A stretch of DNA of 64,000 nucleotides from Acheta domesticus (lineage: Eukaryota; Arthropoda; Insecta; Orthoptera; Gryllidae). Below the pieces are notes generated by a model. It saw only the letters and a list, made by a program, of their open reading frames with translations, did no database searches and was not told where the DNA came from. Positions 37,743 to 48,184 of this stretch are shown piece by piece (within the stretch, counting starts at the first letter, position 1; each line of letters begins with the position of its first letter). Made by a program: the position numbers and the translations under genes. Location of the stretch: NCBI GenBank assembly GCA_031308135.1, contig JAHLJT010009419.1, forward strand, positions 65,058,723-65,122,722, written 5' to 3'.

Positions 37743-38391
37743 CGTGGAGCGAGCAATCCTCGAAGTGACGTAAGTACGATAATGACGCCTACAGCGCGTT
37801 ACACATGAGTACACAACCAAACACAATAAAAAGAAAAGTACAAAACACACACAATGAAATGTTAGAGGATAACACTGAGAAATAAACATAAAATTTCAAA
37901 TAGAAAGTAAACACTATTAAGTAAACATATAATTGTTACGTGACGGAAATAGCACGTATAATGAAAAAGGAAAAAAAATAAAATAGAGTTCAATTAACCA
38001 CACTTAAACACTATATGACGCATTAAGAAATTGTAAAAAGAAAATAACAATAAAATGAAATAATGCGTCTGAAAAGAGAGTGAAATGTTCTTATAAATAC
38101 ACTTTGGGCTTCTAAGTTATGAGAATCACTGTAATACTCTGAGCATTCACTGATACAAAATATGTAAAAATTACCGGAAGTTCAATATAAAATTTAAGTC
38201 TCACACGCAAGCAAAGTGATTGAAAACCTCATAAAATACAATATCAAAAGAAACACACATTAAAACCAAATGCAATCTTCAGTTGGGCAATAATTGAGCA
38301 AGCGTAAACGGAAAATGGATAAGAAAGAATTAGTGAGTTCAATAAGAAAAACACAGGTGCGAGTAACTCAAAGTAAAATACTTGTTAAAAA
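37743..38391 (-). other. 5' leader of gypsy element 1
   Basis: AT-rich untranslated leader between the primer-site repeats and gag. No open frame of note; an upstream hydrophobic extension of gag (37743-37889) is probably not translated. Confidence 0.5.
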
Positions 38392-38665
38392 CCACGTTGT
38401 GTGTCAATTTATGCTCTGCACGCTGCACAAGCTGAATTATACGTGAAAAAACAAACGAAGTTGGGCGACCAATTTATGAGATGCCCGCTACACAAGTTCA
38501 ATTATTCGTGAATAGAAAACCACGTTGGGTGTCAATTTATGATCTGAGTCTACACAAGCTCAATTATTCGTATAAAAACAACCACGTTGGGCGTCCAATT
38601 TATGATCTGAGTCTACACAAGCTCAATTATTCGTATAAAAACAACCACGTTGGGCGTCCAATTTA
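38391..38665 (-). repeat. Tandem repeats carrying primer-binding-site copies
   Basis: About five units of 62-64 bp run up to the 5' LTR. On the plus strand each starts with CCACGTTGGGCGTCCAATTT or a variant (about 38391, 38455, 38520, 38582, 38645), followed in the first four units by a GATCTGAGTCTACACAAGCTCAA-like segment, of which the last full units are nearly identical. The unit next to the LTR is cut by the LTR itself. Copies become more diverged away from the LTR. Confidence 0.85.
38645..38660 (-). promoter_or_regulatory. Primer binding site of gypsy element 1
   Basis: On the minus strand, five bases after the 5' LTR, the site reads TGGACGCCCAACGTGG. This matches the complement of the tRNA-Lys(CUU) 3' end except for one extra base (A) after TGG. 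tRNA-Lys priming is common in insect gypsy elements. The extra base would leave a one-base bulge. Confidence 0.65.
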
Positions 38666-40122
38666 TGTGATGGAACTGCTCACAAAATGGAGGCGCCGAC
38701 ACACTTATGGTGTGACAGTCGTCCCAAGTCGCAGGAGGGGACACGCGCTGAATTTATTTAATAAGGGCGCCAAGCGCATGCCCACTTACCTGCTTAATGT
38801 CGCCGGCGTTGAGCGTCTCAGGGGTGAGCGCCCTGGGTCGAAGGGTTGCATTTGGTGGTTTCTTAAGATTTAGGATAATAACACTTTGCTATGGTATTAA
38901 TTGGTTCACCCGACCAAATGGCGGGGACTAATTTATTCAAAAAATTAAACGAAGAGAAACTGTTCAGGTTGATGCTGGGTTATTGTCACTTTAGTAGCCG
39001 ATTAATGAATGATGGTGATGACAACTTACAATCTGTGATGTTAGATGGTAATGTCACCGCGACTGGATTGCTCGCCGAGCGACGGAGAAGTGTAGTCGGA
39101 CCCTCAGGAGGCGACGCCGGAACGTTGCAAGGTTGGCCTCCGATTGCCTCCGGGGTGATGACGCCGGCGCACGGGACGTCGGCGGTGGATGACCGGGCAG
39201 TGGTGACGTGATGCTCGCGCGCGTCTCAGGCCGTCACACGACACCTGGACCGCGTATGACGCTCGAAGCCAAACTTTGGCTATTCGGAATTAATTCCGTG
39301 AAGACCGGGCAAGTTTCGCAGTGGTCGGCTCAGTGTGTGCCTTACCCACTGCTGCTGTTCCCTTTCTACCGCAGGTTTCATTAACTGACTAATATTCGGT
39401 GGTTTTCTTAACTACCACTGTTAATCTACTCAAAACTTTACTTGTTGGTTTCTATCTCCACACGACTTCTCCTGCACGACCGTCCTCTCTCGCGTCTGTC
39501 GCCCGTCCTCTCTCTCTGGCCTCGCTCGCCCGTCTCTCCCTTTCGTTTTCTCGAAAAAATCTCAAAGTGCTCACGTGCTTCCTGCCTAGTGATTTTATTG
39601 GTCGGATTTGAACTTCTCGAACCTTCTATTTCATCAACGGTGCCTTCTGGTTGTTCATTGGCCGGCATTGTTAGGCCGGAGGAGCGCGCACGTGTCCCTT
39701 CTGCTTTGGCATGTGATGATTTTATAGGCTTTTAGAGGATTATTGAGCCGGGTGCGATCGCCAAGTCGCTAAAATGGTTGTTCCGGCTGTCGATCATCCA
39801 GTATTGTTGGACAAAGGGTAAGATTTATTGTTAGGGGCTTCTGGAGAACTTGGGCCGTTGGGCGGAACTAAATCGGGTCGCGGTGGACGCGTGGCCCTTT
39901 CCAACTTCCGGTAATTTGGCGTGACGCGGGGGTGAGAGGGTGCGATGGTCACCCGACGCATCGCGGTATTGTCAGAAAAAGGGTATAATTGATAGTTGAA
40001 AGTTTATGGGGGGCTTGAGCGGCTGGGCGTATCTAATTCGAGGGCGCGTAGTTCTTTCCTGCCGTCCGGTAATTTGGCGTGACGCAAGGGTGGAGGACTG
40101 CGATGGTCCCCGACACATCGCA
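38666..40122 (-). repeat. 5' LTR of gypsy element 1
   Basis: 1457 bp, apparently identical to 32671-34127. As the upstream LTR on the minus strand it would supply the promoter. The U3 duplication is present at 39812-40122. Confidence 0.92.
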
Positions 40123-40566
40123 GTATGGGGCTGTATGTCTGCATCAGGAGTTGGGAATCTCCATTTTATTGATTCCACATTTGACAAATTTGGATATTTA
40201 TCCATTTTAAAAAGTAATGTCAAACAAAGTGCAGCGAATCTTGGACTGGGACCGACATATTATTTTCAGCAGGACAACGCACCCATCCACAGAGCGCATA
40301 TTGTGAAGTTATGGTTGCTATATAATGTTCCAAAGCGCCTTGAAACACCGCCACAATCACCCGATCTCAACCCCATTGAGAACTTGTGGTGGGAATTAGA
40401 GAAACGTGTGCAGAAGCATAAAGCTTCAAATAAACAAGAGCTCAAGAGGGTCCTCGCTGAAGAATGACAGAAAATCACGCCTGAATTTACAAGGAAGCTT
40501 GTAAGATCAATGCTAGCAAGACTGGAGGCTGTTATTCGTGCTAAGGGTCGTTCCACAAAATATTGA
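40123..40566 (+). pseudogene. Tc1 transposase, 3' part (broken)
   Basis: The frame resumes after the gypsy insertion with WGCMSASGVG, then FQQDNAPIHRA (second Asp at 40273-40275) and NPIENLWWELE (Glu at 40378-40380). Thirty-four residues separate them, the DD34E spacing of Tc1 elements. A TGA at 40465-40467 sits where a Trp is expected. The frame then continues through RKLVRSMLARLEAVIRAKG to the natural end at 40564-40566. About 230 bp of untranslated DNA separate this from the right TIR. Confidence 0.88.
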
Positions 40567-40798
40567 CAGATTATTTTTAGTTTTTATTGAAGACAAATTG
40601 CCGGTGTACATTTATTTTTGTGGTGAATTGTATGTGCTTTAGAAGAAGTTTTATTTATTATTTAATATCTATTCACTTATTTCAAAATATTTTTGTAATG
40701 TACAAATGAAGAATGTTTTCAGTAATACCTATATTTTTTTGTGCCTGAAAATTGTGCAATAAATATTTTTTCTACGCCAGTTTGTGTTTTCTTACACA

Positions 40799-40825
40799 GT
40801 GTACGGTCAATTTTGAGAGCCACTG
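40799..40825 (-). repeat. Right TIR of the Tc1-like element
   Basis: On the minus strand it starts CAGTGGCTCTCA and matches the left TIR with about two mismatches; it is followed by the target TA at 40826-40827. Confidence 0.85.
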
Positions 40826-40829
40826 TACC

Positions 40830-43110
40830 TCCTCGAACAGAACATGCTGGTGTGTTTTTAACACAAGAAATTACTTAGTTACATTTCATACATTCTATAT
40901 CAAACCTAACTCAGTACGGGAGCAGCAGCTCTGCGATAACCCGTTTAATAGGACGAGATTAATAATCAATTGACCGAAAAAGTGAAAGCCGCTGCCGGCG
41001 GGCCAGTAGCCCGTCCTCCGAGCCCTTCCCTCGGAAGCCCTAATGGCCCTAAGGAATTCGGGCACGCACTGCGTCTCCGCACCGCCTTGACCCCCTTCCG
41101 AGGAAGAAGAAAACCCAGCCAGCAGACGCACGGGGACTCGCCCTCCCTGCAGGTTCGGGGCCGATTCCGTTAGCCATTGTCAAACACCGGCTCTGGTAGT
41201 TCCCTGTTGAGCTCATATGTGGAAACGCCGCCCAGACGGGGCAATGCCGTTGCAATGCGATATGTTATTGTTCACATTTCTGCCTCTAACGGGGCTTCGC
41301 ACCTACGTGAGGCAACACGCCCGGTCGACTAGCTTGGGATAATGAGCAGTGAGTGATAGAGGTATGTGGAATACATATGACTGATAAATTCATCCTTAGC
41401 ATTGGAGGTCGAATATCTGGGCAATCGTGAGTGGTGAATGCTGGAGGTATGCGGAGTACGTGTGAGCGATAAATTCATCCTTCGCCATAGGTGGTTCTTT
41501 CTTTGTATTTCTGCCGGCTCCTGAATCATAAAGATATAATCTACAGATGCTTACCACTGAGCTCATTATAAGAGAAGATCGGTGGCGTTGTGTTTGCAGC
41601 ACTATCATTTATTCAAGAGTTTAATTTTCTTTCGAATTTCGATATTGTACATCAGTTTAATTGACATTTGTCATCAGGATAATTTTGTGTTATAATGAAG
41701 GTAAAGATACTATGTTAAATGAATGCTTGAAGCATAAAGATGATGAATTGATTGTGGATTTCTGCTATGAAATGGTTATTTAGCGCTTTCAGATTGAAAA
41801 TATAGCTCCACTTGTTCCTAACTTCTGAGCACAGTTTATTTCTTCTCTTTCGTGCCCGTTAGCTCCATACCATTCCGGTACTCTGATAGCATCTATGATG
41901 GCGTCATAGTTGGACTCGAGAATAAATTGCAATGAAATTGCAAAAAAATTATGTATATTTGAGAACTAATAATATATGCATTCACCAATATATTGCAATC
42001 GTTTTTATATTTTGGTAATATATATTTTTTTAAATATTTGAGATGTAGCAACGTCATACATCATATTTTGAACATTTTTTGTCTTTTACACAGATTGAAA
42101 GGTTTGATTTTTCAAATTGCAAGGTTCTTTTTTGAAAACTACTCCTAGAACAACATTGGCTACGTTGCTCCTTTTGCACAACTGTTGTCTACATCTACAG
42201 ATACTACTGTAAACTTTCAACGTGATTATGGTTAATTTGGCTTAAAAAGATAACCGGAGTTTCCACGAAGCCATTACGCACGGCTGAGATTTTGAATGTT
42301 TTCGTAAACAACTAATTAGCATTATAAGATAAAACTATCACAAAGGATTTAGAAAGGTTTTATTAGCAAAATCATTACATATGAATGAATAACTTCTTAC
42401 TTAAACAAGATATTGCAAAAGAACTCCGCTCCGGCCCATCGTCGACCATCCCGTTTTTGGTAAGCGGTTGTTGTTTTATGATTTCCTTCTACGATTGTGA
42501 ATACAGGGAGATATCACTTTAGAGATACGGTTTAAACAGTGAAAACTATTGAAAGACGATTTAGAATATCAGTATATACAAATAGTTTAAAATATACTTA
42601 AATGTGTATATATGTAGCGCACTTAGAGTTAAAATTAATTATTGAGTATATAAAAAAATTATAGGAAGTCTTGAATCAGGCGACAATACTTTTACGAAAT
42701 AATTTCTCTTATAACTCTGTCATTCTGAATATTATCTCAATTATATTACTCTTTTAAAAAAAATTGAAGTATTTTGTAGATTGCTTTAAGTAATGAAATA
42801 AATTAAAATTTGTCACATGCTTTCCATTTGTTTTGATACTTCTCGTAACACAAAGAGAAGTTAAGAGAGAGGAATATTTGCTCTAGGTTATAGACAAGTT
42901 ATGAGAAAAATACAAACTTTGGTAAAGTTTTACAACAACAAAATGTTTAGTTAAAATAAAACGAGTCAAGAAAGACAGTGCAAGCTTCATTCCTATAGAA
43001 AGTCTCAATGGGTATTCTTATTGTTCTCGTCATCACTCTGCTACTGCGCTATACTTACTATGCTACGCTGATTATTGCATGGACTTTCTGTACTAACAGT
43101 GTCGTTACTT
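40830..43110. other. Mixed stretch without a supported gene
   Basis: A GC-richer part lies at 40980-41330. At about 41345-41485 an imperfect direct duplication of about 80 bp is seen, sharing GATAAATTCATCCTT and GGAGGTATGxGGAxTAC. A tRNA-like A box on the minus strand near 41560 (TGAGCTCAGTGGTAAGC) hints at a decayed SINE. The rest is AT-rich and featureless. Confidence 0.4.
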
Positions 43111-43114
43111 GCAG

Positions 43115-43292
43115 TTCGAAAAACCTGACTGGCGCTTGAGCAGAGTCAGGAGACGGAGAGTCGGAGACGACCTGCGGAGCGCTGGCCAGAACCTAGGCTC
43201 AGAACACGACTCCCCCTTCCCCCTCACGCCGCCCAACGACCATCCACAGCTCCCCGTTGAGTGGCCGTTGCCCCCACGCTCTGTTTAGACAG
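43115..43292 (+). CDS. Candidate spliced exon, unidentified protein
   Basis: A textbook branch-point sequence TACTAAC (43091-43097) and an acceptor TTACTTGCAG (ends 43114) precede this GC-rich segment, and a consensus donor ACAG/GTGAGT follows it (43292/43293). In phase 0 it encodes 57 residues starting FEKPDWRLSRVRRRR and ending PVEWPLPPRSV, with a stop at 43286-43288. The other two frames close early. The composition (D, N, E, H and W as well as R and P) looks like protein rather than GC-rich noise. I recognise no family. It could be the C-terminal coding exon of a host gene with a spliced 3' UTR, or an internal 5' UTR exon whose open frame is accidental. Confidence 0.4.
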
Positions 43293-43899
43293 GTGAGTGG
43301 AGGCCTCGGTTCTTCCTTGGTTCTTTTTTATTAGTTGAAAGCCTCGGAGATGTTCAGTTCAATTATTTGCTGATGATAGAACGGGTTCGAGAGGCATCAC
43401 TTTTTAAAATGAAGGAAAGAGGGTAGGATGTTGCCTCATGTTATTTTAACGAAGAGTACTCTATAAAATATTTTTTAGATCATCTTTGAATGCGTGCTTC
43501 ATTTATGTTCAAATGTAAAACCGTATATAGCATTTTTAAATAAGTACTTATTAACATCATCACAATGATGTTGATGATGATGATATATTTATTAACATTT
43601 AAACTTCTTGAACATTGGAGTTTGGAGTAAATTACACAGAGCCAAAACTTCATGATAATTTGAGAAACCGAAAGTACGCTAATTAAAATTGTTATATGAA
43701 GAAAATTAAGAGATCTATAATTCAAATGAAAAATGAAAAACTCTGAATGAGCAAGATATTGTTTTGAGAAATTATAGGAACTTCGACTAATTTTATCCAC
43801 CCCCATTCTGTCACAAATCAAAGTCAGCCTATTCTTTTCATCGGTGCTCACTTCGCTTCACAACTGACACTATAAAAACTAAACCCATTACCCACTCAC

Positions 43900-44755
43900 C
43901 AATCGCAAACCGCCCACTGACTACGTCTTACCGCCCACCATCCAGTGCTCATGACTCACTATCCACCGCTGCAATCCTCCGACTCACTGTACATTCTACA
44001 CATCAAGTTCACGGCCACCGAACCTCGTCCAAGCCCCCTCCCTGTCGCCCCTCCTAACCCACAGCACCCCACCCAATCCACAACCTCCACCCCTCCACCT
44101 AATCCATAGCCTCCCCTTAATTCGCAGCCCCTTCTAACCCACACCTCCCTCCTAATCCACAGCTACCGCCCCCTCATTACAACCCTCTCCTAATCCACAG
44201 CCCTCTCCTAATCCATAGCTCACTCTTAATCCACAGCCACCGCCCTCCTAATCCACAAATACCTTCCTACTCTACAGCCGCCGCCTTCCTTAGTCACAGC
44301 CCCCTCCTAATCCACGCTGTCGTCCTCTGAATTCACAACCCCTTCCTGATCCACAGACCTCTCCTAATCCACAGCGGCCGCCCATCTAATTCAAGGCCAC
44401 CGCCGACATAATAAAAAGCTATCTTTGTAATCCACAGCCACAGCCCTCCTAATACATAGCCGCCGCCACCCTTATCCGTAGCCGCCTCTCTCACAATCCA
44501 CAGCTCTCCTTCTAATCCACAGCCACCGATCGCCTAATTCACAGCTCTCCTCCTAATCCACAGTCACCGCTCGCCTAATCCACAGCTCGCCTCCCAATCC
44601 ACAGCCACCGCTCGCCTAATCCACAGCTCTTCTCCCAATCCACAGCATCCCTTTGCTAATCCACAGCTCTCCTCCCAATCTACAGCCACCGCTCGCCTAA
44701 TCCACAGCTCTCCTTCTAATCCACAGCCACCGCTCGCCTCCCAATCCGCAGCCGC
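43900..44755. repeat. Degenerate GC-rich minisatellite (CTAATCCACAGC-type units)
   Basis: More than thirty diverged units of about 18-22 bp run in tandem, each close to CTCCTAATCCACAGCCACCG. Toward the right end longer units of about 40-60 bp recur (for example CTCGCCTAATCCACAGCTC), so a higher-order repeat is forming. The array starts in AT-rich DNA and ends at a CpG-rich islet (44745-44890). The minus-strand frame with ELWIRRAVAVDWE repeats is a by-product of the repeat. Confidence 0.85.
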
Positions 44756-45222
44756 CGCGCCGCCCTCCGTGGAAAAGGAAAGTCGCGAGGGCGGGCGGGC
44801 GCTAACGGTGCCGCGTCCATCGCTCGTCCGCCGCTGCCTCAGCCGCGCCCACCGCTGGCGAGGATCCTGGAGAAACCGCACGAGTGGGAGACATCTTGGA
44901 CGCACGCATTTTACTTTCCCTTACGTAGGGGTGGAGAGAGCACGGCGCAATAGAAATATTCACGTGCCCAGGCACGTGAGCGGAAAATCTAACCTCCGCC
45001 AGTATCATGCGTCAGAGTTACTATAGCACATTGTATCCTCTTCAAGTAGTCTAGACATCTCTAGAATGTTTGGTTTACGCCACACGTCCCATCTTATAAA
45101 CGACGTCATCTATTTTGATTACTGCAATAACGTTAAACATTATATCACACAACGTTTATTTTTAAGAGATACCGTGTTCTTTGTACTCTTAGCAGCAAGG
45201 ATCATGACCAAATAGAAACCGG

Positions 45223-45420
45223 TAGCTCGTGTCATAATGGCTAGCGCATATGCCTTCCACTCTGTGTTGAGTGTTTAATCCTCGGCCAATTTATTTGGAA
45301 TTTGTAGTGGACAAAAGGAATCACGGCAGATTTTTTATGGTTCTCCCATTTCCTCTGCTTCCCATTCAATCATTCATTAGGTCAACGCTGATGGGCGTGA
45401 ATGTCTTTAGTTGATGAAAA
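45223..45420 (+). mobile_element. Diverged tRNA-derived SINE
   Basis: GTCATAATGGCTAGCGCATA, then TGCCTTCCAC and a decayed B box (TGTTTAATCCTCGG) give the same head layout as the SINE at 17.70 kb. Body and tail cannot be delimited. Confidence 0.4.
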
Positions 45421-45453
45421 TATCCTAAACTTGAATGAATTAAAAAAATACTA

Positions 45454-45838
45454 GAAAAACCCGGCAGACGTTGTTCTGCCCTTCATCTCTCTCTTTCCCC
45501 TCCCATCTCCCTTTCTCACTGTCTCTCCCTTCTTCCCTTACCCTGTCCCTGTCTGTCTCTGTGTGTCTCTGTCTCTGCCGCTCTCTGTCCCTCTAATTCA
45601 CATTTACTTGCAGATTCTGAACGTCTCTGAGCAGGTGAGGTAATATCGAGAAACACCGTACCAGACAAAATGTAATAGAATGTTCAAGAAGAGTTCATTC
45701 TATAGATTAGGGTGTGAGAAACGTTTCTTTGAGGCCTCAAAATTTTAGTTTTTAAGGCCCTAGAACGCCTCGTTTAGGAGTTATTTAATGTCAGAAATTC
45801 AAAATGCTGCCGAGTGTGTTGCGGGTTGCATTTGACGT
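45454..45838 (+). repeat. Dispersed repeat R1, plus-strand copy
   Basis: It starts GAAAAACCCGGCAGACG, passes through a pyrimidine-rich CTGTCTCT segment, then TTGAGGCCTCAAAATTTTAG, and ends GGGTTGCATTTGACGT. It matches 54729-55107 in inverted orientation over its full length, with moderate divergence. No coding capacity is visible; the family is not identified. Confidence 0.85.
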
Positions 45839-45839
45839 G

Positions 45840-47320
45840 AATATTTAGTTTTGTTCTACAGCACTATGTAGTGGAGTTACAACAGAATTAACAGCAAATA
45901 AACTTTCTGGGTAAAAAACACATAGAAGTGTCAAAAACCAATTTTTTAACCAAAAACCGTTCAATATTTTTTTTTCTAATCTGTATCTACAAGACCTTCA
46001 TTAACACAAACATTAGTATTTTTACTAGCATAATTCTAAGACAACACAGCTCATATTGCGCACTCCGTGTTTGAGAGCTTTTTGCGCCAGCAGCGGAAGC
46101 GGTGCCTTGCTGCGCAGCGCAGCCTGCGCGACCCGTTCTGCCGGTTGGCTGCGCCTGCGTCGCCGCGGGCGACGGGAGTCGTGCTGGCGCGCAGATCACA
46201 CAACGCAGTCCGCGAACGAGGGAGGGCATCGCGAAACAGAAATCGTACAGGGGCATCGTTACTTTGCTCGAGTTGCAATTTTCCCCCTATCGCTACCTGT
46301 CATTTATAAAGCGATGAAACACTGGTTGAAATTTTTCAAATGATTCCTTCTTCTGTATTCAAGGCGCTAAGGGAAGTTGATGGTTTCGTAAAATTTACAA
46401 GTTGCCGTCGCCACAAAACACCGTAACCCTGCTACTGCAGAATAAGGAATTAATCACAAGCCCCCAGAAAGATATATCAAATTGATTTCAAACAACAAGT
46501 AGAATTTTGCAGGCAATTTTATGACGGCATTACTAGGACGCAACACTTTACTATTATGCACGAGTTGAAACACGTTCTAGACTCTTAAAATCCGGTTTTG
46601 GAACTCCCGGGGACCCTAGATAAGTTTTATAATTTGTAACACAAAAAATTAATTTTTTTGCGCTGTATTACGTTCGTGAAGGTTCATCTCATTTAGATGT
46701 CTCTGATCCATAAAAATGGGAGTCACAAACGTACAGAATTTCAAAATGATTTAGGTGACCAGTAGGATAAACATGCATTGAACAAGGAACTTGGAGTTAA
46801 TTGGACAAAATTTCGAGGTAATGTCGGGTTAAAAACTAGTTTTTAGTAATGATCAATAGCAAGCATGTCTACAAATCTTGGGGTTTGTTTTGTGTTGTTT
46901 CGTTATGTTTTGTTTCGTTTCCGGAATGTAGAATGGAGAAAAAATACAGTATGATGATAGACGGTTATCCCAATGGTTGTAATAAATATGTCGTTTTCAA
47001 TCGTCAAGATTTCGGATATAGAAAAAAGAATAAATCATTTGGTAATATTTGTTTAAAATCAGAGGTGGAATTTTAAAGAAACTATCAGATCTTTTCTATA
47101 TTTTTGCAATGAAACATAAAAAGCTCTGACGTTACTATGTGACGTCCTGCAGATTAAATCATCTCATCATTCTCCCCCTTCTGCGTCCTCCGTACCCTAT
47201 TTCTTCGATTTTTAGATCAACTTCAATGTACAACGTTATGCCAACTGACGTAGATGAATTCCTGATAATTTGGGATGTGGAAGGCAAAGATCACTCCCCG
47301 CGCAGTAACCTTCTCTTCAC
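45840..47320. other. AT-rich stretch with a CpG islet at 46.05-46.26 kb
   Basis: A short, very GC-rich islet has open frames on both strands, none recognisable. At 46440-47080 the DNA is AT-rich; I see no gene. Confidence 0.4.
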
Positions 47321-47329
47321 AGAAGCGCT

Positions 47330-47590
47330 CTTGACCGTGGCCACGGAGCCGCGGGGTCCAACGAACCGGACGCGGGGCCCCTCCCACCACTTTTCCACGG
47401 CGCGGGGCGGGAGGAAACCAGCATTAGAGGTGGCTGTCGGGCGCCTGGAGCCCACGATGCATCGCGCTCCTCTTTTTTCCTGCGCTGGATCTGACGTCAC
47501 GGCGGATGAACGCCTTGCCTGCTTCGGGCCAGCCCGAGACGCGCTCCGTCAACTGAACCGCGCTCCCCCCGCACGGTGTAAGATACAGAT
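47330..47590. other. GC-rich islet at the left edge of the satellite
   Basis: It contains CAACGAACCGGACG and CTGACGTCACGG (CRE palindrome TGACGTCA at 47492-47499), which match parts of the 368-bp satellite unit. This islet may be the single-copy ancestor of part of the repeat. A 151-codon open frame runs across it (47139-47594) without recognisable domains. Confidence 0.45.
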
Positions 47591-47599
47591 GTAGTATAT

Positions 47600-47830
47600 C
47601 ATGCCACTCCTGCTGCACCTACTGCAAATTTTTCAAAAGTACGAGAAGTTTTTGCATGAAATGTTGGCAATTTTAATATTTATAAACAATTTTTTCACAA
47701 ATTCAGCTTCATTTTTTCATTAAATTTTTATTAATAATTGCTTTTCTCAATTTCAATGAGCGTGGTCTCTACATGAACGTACCAGATGTGTTCATTCCCA
47801 GTTTAAAATTGAAGCGTATGTGAGGCTAGT
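47600..47830 (+). repeat. Isolated partial satellite monomer
   Basis: About 230 bp match the AT-rich half of the 368-bp unit, from TGCTGCACCTACTGCAAAT (47611) to TGAGCGTGGTCTCTACATGA. It is separated from the main array by about 950 bp that include hairpin copy B. Confidence 0.8.
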
Positions 47831-48184
47831 TCCCACAGTTCTCGCCTACAAGCGCAGTGATCGTTGGGTTTCATTTGGGCAAGGTAGTAATTGGTCCTGA
47901 TCCATTCGACAGCGCTATGGCCAGCTGATATCCAATTTCAAATCATTGATTTGTCGTTTTGCGGTGGAATTGGTAAAGTTTACTGCGAACAATTACGAAA
48001 ATGGGTGGGAAATGTTTTATAAAACTGTATAATAGCAATAGTTTCGGATCTTAAGATGTATATCTTACACCGTGACCCAAACCGATCGTCTGCACCGTAC
48101 GGACGAACGAGGAAGTAGCCTCAAACTGGCTTCAGAAAATTTGCCCCAAAGGTGGCTATACTGCTATTTCTCTACCTTTGCCCC

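Larger units (their letters stand above)
32671..40122 (-). mobile_element. Ty3/gypsy LTR retrotransposon, internally deleted (element 1)
   Basis: The LTRs at 32671-34127 and 38666-40122 flank an internal region read on the minus strand, and the element is bounded by a GTAT target duplication (32667-32670 and 40123-40126). Order on the minus strand: 5' LTR, primer-site repeats, gag, integrase, purine tract, 3' LTR. Protease, RT, RNase H and the integrase zinc finger are missing, so the copy cannot replicate by itself. The two LTRs keep a constant 5995-bp offset and show no difference where I compared them, so the insertion is very young. Confidence 0.93.
31715..40825 (+). mobile_element. Tc1-like DNA transposon, split by a gypsy insertion
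   Basis: The ends are terminal inverted repeats of about 27 bp starting CAGTGGCTCTCA and reaching CGTACAC, with two mismatches, each flanked by TA (31713-31714 and 40826-40827), the Tc1/mariner target. Removing the nested gypsy element and one copy of its 4-bp target duplication leaves 1655 bp, a normal Tc1 length. It encodes one transposase on the plus strand (two parts listed separately), which is inactive. The TIRs are well preserved, so it could still have been moved in trans before the gypsy insertion. Confidence 0.9.

Noticed and set aside
44564..44905. 113-codon minus frame with ELWIRRAVAVDWE repeats
   Set aside because: Translation of the minisatellite; the repeat explains it fully.
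47139..47594. 151-codon plus frame across the left GC islet
   Set aside because: Half is AT-rich and half GC-rich, with no domain; the GC part resembles the satellite unit.
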